10,984 nt of DNA, taken from positions 1 to 10,984 of the forward strand of contig CALFUG010000286.1 in NCBI GenBank assembly GCA_937928455.1, written 5' to 3'. The position numbers and the translations under genes are program-made. Source of the DNA: an uncultured Clostridia bacterium. Its GTDB lineage: Bacteria > Bacillota > Clostridia > Peptostreptococcales > Anaerovoracaceae. Below, piece by piece: positions 8,124 through 10,984 of this stretch. Positions within the stretch are counted from its first letter, which is position 1. Each line of letters starts with the position of its first letter. The notes under the pieces are model-generated. The model did not search any database, was not told the origin of the DNA, and saw only the letters and a list, made by a program, of their open reading frames with translations.

Positions 8124-9308
8124 TTAAATAGATTCCACTAAGTGATTTGCTGCCTGAATCCCCGTCTTCCACGCCAAGTGCAGGTTGAACCCGCCGCAGG
8201 GGCCTTGTAAGTCAAGGAGTTCGCCCACGATATAAAGCCCCGGCCAACGATGACTTTCCCATGTATTCGGGGTTACTTCATTCAAGGATACACCGCCCAC
8301 CGTAATCTGTGCATCCTTCCAACCACCCAACCCCCGTACTTTCCACCGAAACTCTTTCAGGTGAAGGGATATTTGATCCAACTCATCCCCCGTTAATGTG
8401 CCAATTTCATTTTCCCACCTTTCGGAAGAAACTCCTGCTTTTTCCAAGATGGTCGCACCCAACCCCCAGGGAACGATGGTGGCTAAAATATCTTGAATCG
8501 AATACCCATTCTCCCTGGCTCGCTGCTTCATAATACCCCGAACCTGTTCCAGGGAAAACCCTTCCATAAAATCCAATGCGATTTGATAGGAGGAAAAATT
8601 GTCTTCTCCATGTAGCACCACATGCGAACTCAAATTCATTAGCAAAATACCCGAAAGGCCTCTTTTACTAAATTGAATCTCGCCTCGTTCCATAGCAATG
8701 GTCTCTCCGTTTCTCAGAAGGGTGGCGCTGCCCTTCATACGAATTCCATGAAGACCTTCCCGGTAATCCTCCACCTGGAAATGTGTCAATCCGGGAAAGA
8801 CCGGCTTCACCATAATCCCTAACTGACCACATATACCATACCCTTCTCCGGAAGTTCCGAATTGAGGTGCTGCTTTACCACCCATGGCCATAATCACTTT
8901 TTCCGCATATACATCTTCATGCTGATGACTCTGTATTCGAAAGCCTTCTTTCTCCGGCAAAATGGTACTCACCACAAAGTTACGCTTTATTTCTACTTCA
9001 TACCGATTCAGGGATTTTTCCAAGCTTGCGACTACATCCGATGCCTTCCCGGAAAACGGGTACATGCGCCCCTCATCTTCCTTTCGAGTAAGAATCCCCA
9101 CTCGATGAATAAAATCCCAAACGAAAGCCTCCCCTTCAATGGTTGCATTGCTAATATTACAGCGGCCATTGCCCGTAGCCAGTAGCTTTCTCCCCAATAT
9201 CTCGTTCTTTTCCAGGAGCATCACAGCCAAAGAAGGGTTTTTCATTTTTATTTCAATGGCAGCGGCCATTCCGGATGCTCCGCCCCCAATAACAACAATA
9301 GATTTCAC
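8124..9308 (-). CDS. HI0933/BaiN-family NAD(P)/FAD-dependent oxidoreductase
   Basis: A 394-residue flavoprotein of the HI0933/YhiN/BaiN family (COG2081). The start is GTG at 9308: AGGAG lies at 9316-9320 at good spacing, and the N-terminal VKSIVVIGGGASG puts the FAD-binding glycines (8, 10 and 13) where relatives have them. A TTG at 9350 extends the frame by 14 codons, but it has no ribosome binding site, the extension resembles no family member, and it would run into the insertion element. Further hallmarks are GRKLLATGNGRCNIS (39-53) and the C-terminal GELLDLQGPCGGFNLHLAWKTG (about 362-383). One family member, BaiN, acts in bile-acid 7-dehydroxylation, but most are uncharacterised, so I do not assign that role. 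It is the first gene of the leftward gene row, and the IS110 element begins about 12 bases upstream of its start codon. Confidence 0.93.
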   Translation of the reverse strand: MKSIVVIGGGASGMAAAIEIKMKNPSLAVMLLEKNEILGRKLLATGNGRCNISNATIEGEAFVWDFIHRVGILTRKEDEGRMYPFSGKASDVVASLEKSLNRYEVEIKRNFVVSTILPEKEGFRIQSHQHEDVYAEKVIMAMGGKAAPQFGTSGEGYGICGQLGIMVKPVFPGLTHFQVEDYREGLHGIRMKGSATLLRNGETIAMERGEIQFSKRGLSGILLMNLSSHVVLHGEDNFSSYQIALDFMEGFSLEQVRGIMKQRARENGYSIQDILATIVPWGLGATILEKAGVSSERWENEIGTLTGDELDQISLHLKEFRWKVRGLGGWKDAQITVGGVSLNEVTPNTWESHRWPGLYIVGELLDLQGPCGGFNLHLAWKTGIQAANHLVESI

Positions 9309-9322
9309 CTTATTTCTCCTCG

Positions 9323-9328
9323 TATAAT
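9323..9328 (+). promoter_or_regulatory. Consensus -10 (TATAAT) at the left end of the element
   Basis: A perfect TATAAT on the plus strand. No acceptable -35 hexamer lies 16-18 bases upstream in the host flank. In IS110 circles the right end supplies a -35 next to the left-end -10, producing a junction promoter that drives the guide RNA; this hexamer sits where that model requires. The predicted start would be about 9335. The right end is outside the window, so the -35 cannot be confirmed. TTGCTT at 10963-10968 is a candidate only if the element ends within a base or so of the window edge. Confidence 0.5.
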
Positions 9329-9391
9329 ATGTTTTGCAGACAAGCTTCAACGAGTTTGCAAAGCATTTTTTGCGTTAACGGATGTATTGTT

Positions 9392-9619
9392 GGATACCCT
9401 GATGCTACAATAGGATTCATAGGAATTCTGGCTAAGGTTAAGTCTTATTCTCCTTGCAAAGCTTTATGCTATTGCTTAATAAGCATGACGCCTGACTTGA
9501 ATATCAAATTCTGCTAACACAGATGTTGCATCCCTAGCGGGAGCCTTCCAGCAAAGTTACTCCCATAGGTGAATGCTTATGATGCGAGGTTGCAGTCAAT
9601 GTTCAAGATCAGGGTATCC
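9392..9619 (+). ncRNA. Candidate IS110 bridge RNA (target/donor guide RNA)
   Basis: The region before the transposase has no convincing reading frame but is rich in RNA-type complementarity. A 12-bp perfect helix joins 9392-9403 to 9608-9619. Inside it, in order, are a 5' hairpin (9412-9418 with 9423-9429, loop ATAG, one G-U), a second hairpin closed by CTTATT/AATAAG (9444-9449 with 9478-9483), and a third domain closed by 9496-9504 with 9599-9607 (9 bp, one G-U) that holds an inner hairpin (9533-9536 with 9566-9569 and 9539-9543 with 9560-9564). In the known IS621 bridge RNA a 5' stem-loop is followed by a target-binding and a donor-binding loop; the order here is the same. The second domain carries TTCTCCT (9448-9454), identical to the left flank plus core at 9314-9320. 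The third carries ATGCGAGG (9582-9589), complementary to 9318-9325 with one G-T wobble. True 5' and 3' ends are unknown; transcription may start near 9335. Guide assignment is inference. Confidence 0.62.
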
Positions 9620-9646
9620 CTTGCTAAATTCCTCATCCAACGCGGG

Positions 9647-9657
9647 AAGGAGGTGAT
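9647..9657 (+). promoter_or_regulatory. Full-length Shine-Dalgarno of the transposase gene
   Basis: AAGGAGGTGAT matches the anti-Shine-Dalgarno end of 16S rRNA over 11 bases, far longer than the sites of the host genes. The ATG follows at 9663. It lies 27 bases after the 3' arm of the long RNA helix, so guide RNA structure and transposase translation could interact. Such a strong site is unusual for a transposase gene, which is normally weakly translated. Confidence 0.85.
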
Positions 9658-9662
9658 TTTGA

Positions 9663-10943
9663 ATGAAGAAATTAGATTTTCTTTCTACTTTGTTTGTAGG
9701 TATTGATGTAAGCGCTAAGTCAAATGTCGTTTGCGCACTTGATTTTAATGCGAACAAACTGCTTGAATTCACTGTTTCAAATAATCAGCCTGGAGCCATC
9801 GAGTTGTCTTTGAAAATCCGTACCCTGATGTCTGGCAGCAAGTATAAAGCGGTTGTCTTTGCCTTGGAGTCCACCTCTTTTTATGGGATCCACATTGCTA
9901 ATTTTTTATCGTCAGATGAGGATTTGCTAGTTTTTAATCCCTTTGTGTATTGCCTAAATCCAAAGATGATTGCCAACTACAGAAAGTCCTTCATCGGTCT
10001 TGATAAGACGGATCCCAAAGATGCTTTTATCATTGCTGATTTTGCAAGAGTAGGCCGCATCACGGTAGCTCCTTGGCGCGGCTCTCAATTCCTTGCCCTT
10101 CAGCGTCTAACAAGACATCGTCTTCATCTTGTGGATTGTATCACTCGCGAGAAAACCTATATGGTCTCCAACATCTTTTTGAAGTTTAGCGAGCTTTCCA
10201 TTCTCAAAGAAGAAGCACACCCTTTTACAAGCAACCATACTGCAACTGCGGCAGCGATCCTCACTGAGATGCTAAGCCTTGAAGAACTTGTTGCTATGCC
10301 TATGGAAGACTTGGTTGCCTTCATAGGGAAGGTCGGTAAACATCGTTTTGCCGATCCCGAAAAGGTTGCTGATTTACTCCGTCATGCAGCCAGAGATTCT
10401 TATCGCTTGGACAAGTGTCTTTATGAGCCTCTTACCATTTCCCTCGCTTCTTCCTTTAACTGTATCTCAGCTTATCAAACTGAGATCAAGGCGATCGATC
10501 GTGCGATTGAAAAGACCATCAAGGGGCTGAATCCCACTGAGTATCAGTGTCTGGTTTCCATCCCCGGAATCGGGCCTGTCTACGCCAGCGGGATCTTGTC
10601 TGAAATTGGCAGCATTACTGCATTCCATTCTCATGACGCTCTTGCCAAATATGCAGGGTTAGTCTGGAAGCAGAACCAGTCAGGCGATTTCAGGGCTGAT
10701 GACACCAGGATGTCGAAAGCCGGAAACAAGTATCTTCGGTATTACCTCATCGAGGCTGCCAACAGTGTTAAAAACCACATTCCTGAATACAGTGACTTCT
10801 ACCGGAAAAAGTTTGATGAAGTTAAAACTCATCAGCACAAACGAGCACTCGCGCTTACATCCCGGAAACTGATCCGCTTGATCTTTGGGTTGCTGGCCAA
10901 TGATCAGCTTTACTCTGCGAAACGAGTGAACCAAACTTCATAA
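9663..10943 (+). CDS. IS110-family DEDD transposase (bridge recombinase)
   Basis: A complete 426-residue recombinase. The N-terminal RuvC-like DEDD domain shows D15 in FVGIDVSAKS, E69 in FALESTSFYG, and D117 and D120 in LDKTDPKDAF. A central helical region follows (about 140-290). The C-terminal Transposase_20 domain has the helix-hairpin-helix-like SIPGIGPVYASGILSEIG (299-316), then AGLVWKQNQSG (331-341), where S340 is the likely catalytic serine by analogy with other IS110 proteins, and MSKAGNKYLRYYLIEAA (350-366). The enzyme recombines a circular element with target DNA under guide RNA control. It is about 100 residues longer than the 326-residue IS621 protein. There is no frameshift or internal stop, so the element may be active. 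It is the only gene on the plus strand here. Confidence 0.96.
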   Translation: MKKLDFLSTLFVGIDVSAKSNVVCALDFNANKLLEFTVSNNQPGAIELSLKIRTLMSGSKYKAVVFALESTSFYGIHIANFLSSDEDLLVFNPFVYCLNPKMIANYRKSFIGLDKTDPKDAFIIADFARVGRITVAPWRGSQFLALQRLTRHRLHLVDCITREKTYMVSNIFLKFSELSILKEEAHPFTSNHTATAAAILTEMLSLEELVAMPMEDLVAFIGKVGKHRFADPEKVADLLRHAARDSYRLDKCLYEPLTISLASSFNCISAYQTEIKAIDRAIEKTIKGLNPTEYQCLVSIPGIGPVYASGILSEIGSITAFHSHDALAKYAGLVWKQNQSGDFRADDTRMSKAGNKYLRYYLIEAANSVKNHIPEYSDFYRKKFDEVKTHQHKRALALTSRKLIRLIFGLLANDQLYSAKRVNQTS

Positions 10944-10984
10944 ATTCCATTTATTACCTTTTTTGCTTTCGGTCAGGAAAACGG
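10944..10984 (+). other. Start of right-end non-coding segment of the IS110 element
   Basis: These 41 bases follow the transposase stop and are A+T-rich with a CCTTTTTTG run at 10958-10965. I see no hairpin before the run, so no terminator is called. The true right end and its CT core are not in view. Confidence 0.5.

Larger units (their letters stand above)
9321..10984 (+). mobile_element. IS110-family insertion sequence (right end beyond window)
   Basis: At least 1664 bases containing an intact DEDD transposase and a long 5' non-coding region, the arrangement of the IS110 group, in which the guide RNA lies before the transposase gene. There are no terminal inverted repeats, as is usual for this family. 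I place the left end just after CT at 9319-9320 because the host Shine-Dalgarno and flavoprotein gene are intact to the left, IS110 elements insert at a CT core, a TATAAT lies at once inside the end, and two parts of the upstream RNA region match the proposed flank and end. The boundary is inferred; an error of some bases is possible. The right end is not seen: 41 bases follow the transposase stop. Confidence 0.85.

Noticed and set aside
9309..9350. TTG start at 9350 extending the HI0933-family protein by 14 residues
   Set aside because: No Shine-Dalgarno, the extension lies in the insertion element and precedes the normal N-terminus; the GTG at 9308 with AGGAG fits better.
9321..9364. Outward minus-strand promoter in the element's left end reading into the flavoprotein gene
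   Set aside because: Best hexamers are TTGAAG and TATTAT with a 15-base spacer, and the start would fall within the Shine-Dalgarno; not convincing.
9329..9517. A 62-codon plus-strand frame in the element's leader
   Set aside because: No ribosome binding site of note, no recognisable protein, and it overlaps the candidate guide RNA helices; treated as non-coding.
10680..10934. Minus-strand frame opposite the transposase C-terminus
   Set aside because: Antisense shadow of the conserved Transposase_20 domain.
9300..10984. CRISPR array, tRNA or prophage attachment site
   Set aside because: No regularly spaced repeats, no cloverleaf and no phage genes; the repeats seen are explained by the IS110 RNA region.

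Overview
The window looks like chromosomal DNA of an anaerobic Gram-positive bacterium of the Clostridia. The glutamate dehydrogenase closely resembles the clostridial hexameric enzyme, the flippase is of the SpoVB type, the two flavoproteins are types common in Clostridia, Shine-Dalgarno sites are mostly strong, and base composition is moderate. I cannot name a species.

Layout: bases 1-9308 carry seven genes, all on the minus strand. Read in transcription order (right to left) they are an HI0933/BaiN-family flavoprotein (9308-8124), a COG2509-type FAD-dependent dehydrogenase (8087-6549), the corrinoid adenosyltransferase cobO (6527-6009), a secreted GH26-type glycoside hydrolase with an extra N-terminal region (5987-4416), phosphoglycerate mutase gpmI (4353-2833), a SpoVB/MATE-type flippase (2814-1210) and glutamate dehydrogenase gdhA (from 1053, cut by the left edge). 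The first six are 18-62 bases apart and probably form one transcription unit. gdhA is separate. It has a near-consensus sigma-A promoter with a 17-base spacer, surrounded by several inverted repeats that suggest regulation.

From about 9321 to beyond the right edge lies an IS110-family insertion sequence on the plus strand. It has an intact 426-residue DEDD transposase (9663-10943) preceded by about 340 bases of non-coding DNA. That region is the most interesting part of the window. It contains a 12-bp perfect long-range helix (9392-9403 with 9608-9619), a 5' hairpin and two further hairpin domains in the order known for IS110 bridge RNAs. The first domain has a 7-base match to the left flank plus a CT core. 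The second has a match, allowing one wobble, to the same core plus the start of the element. A perfect TATAAT lies at the very start of the element, where a circle-junction promoter would place it. I propose a bridge RNA here. Its existence is well supported by family knowledge, but the guide assignments are inference.

The element sits immediately upstream of the Shine-Dalgarno sequence of the first operon gene, so it probably separates the operon from its original promoter. The operon genes appear to be housekeeping or accessory metabolic functions (glycolysis, corrinoid cofactor, envelope flippase, redox flavoproteins) with no evident single pathway.
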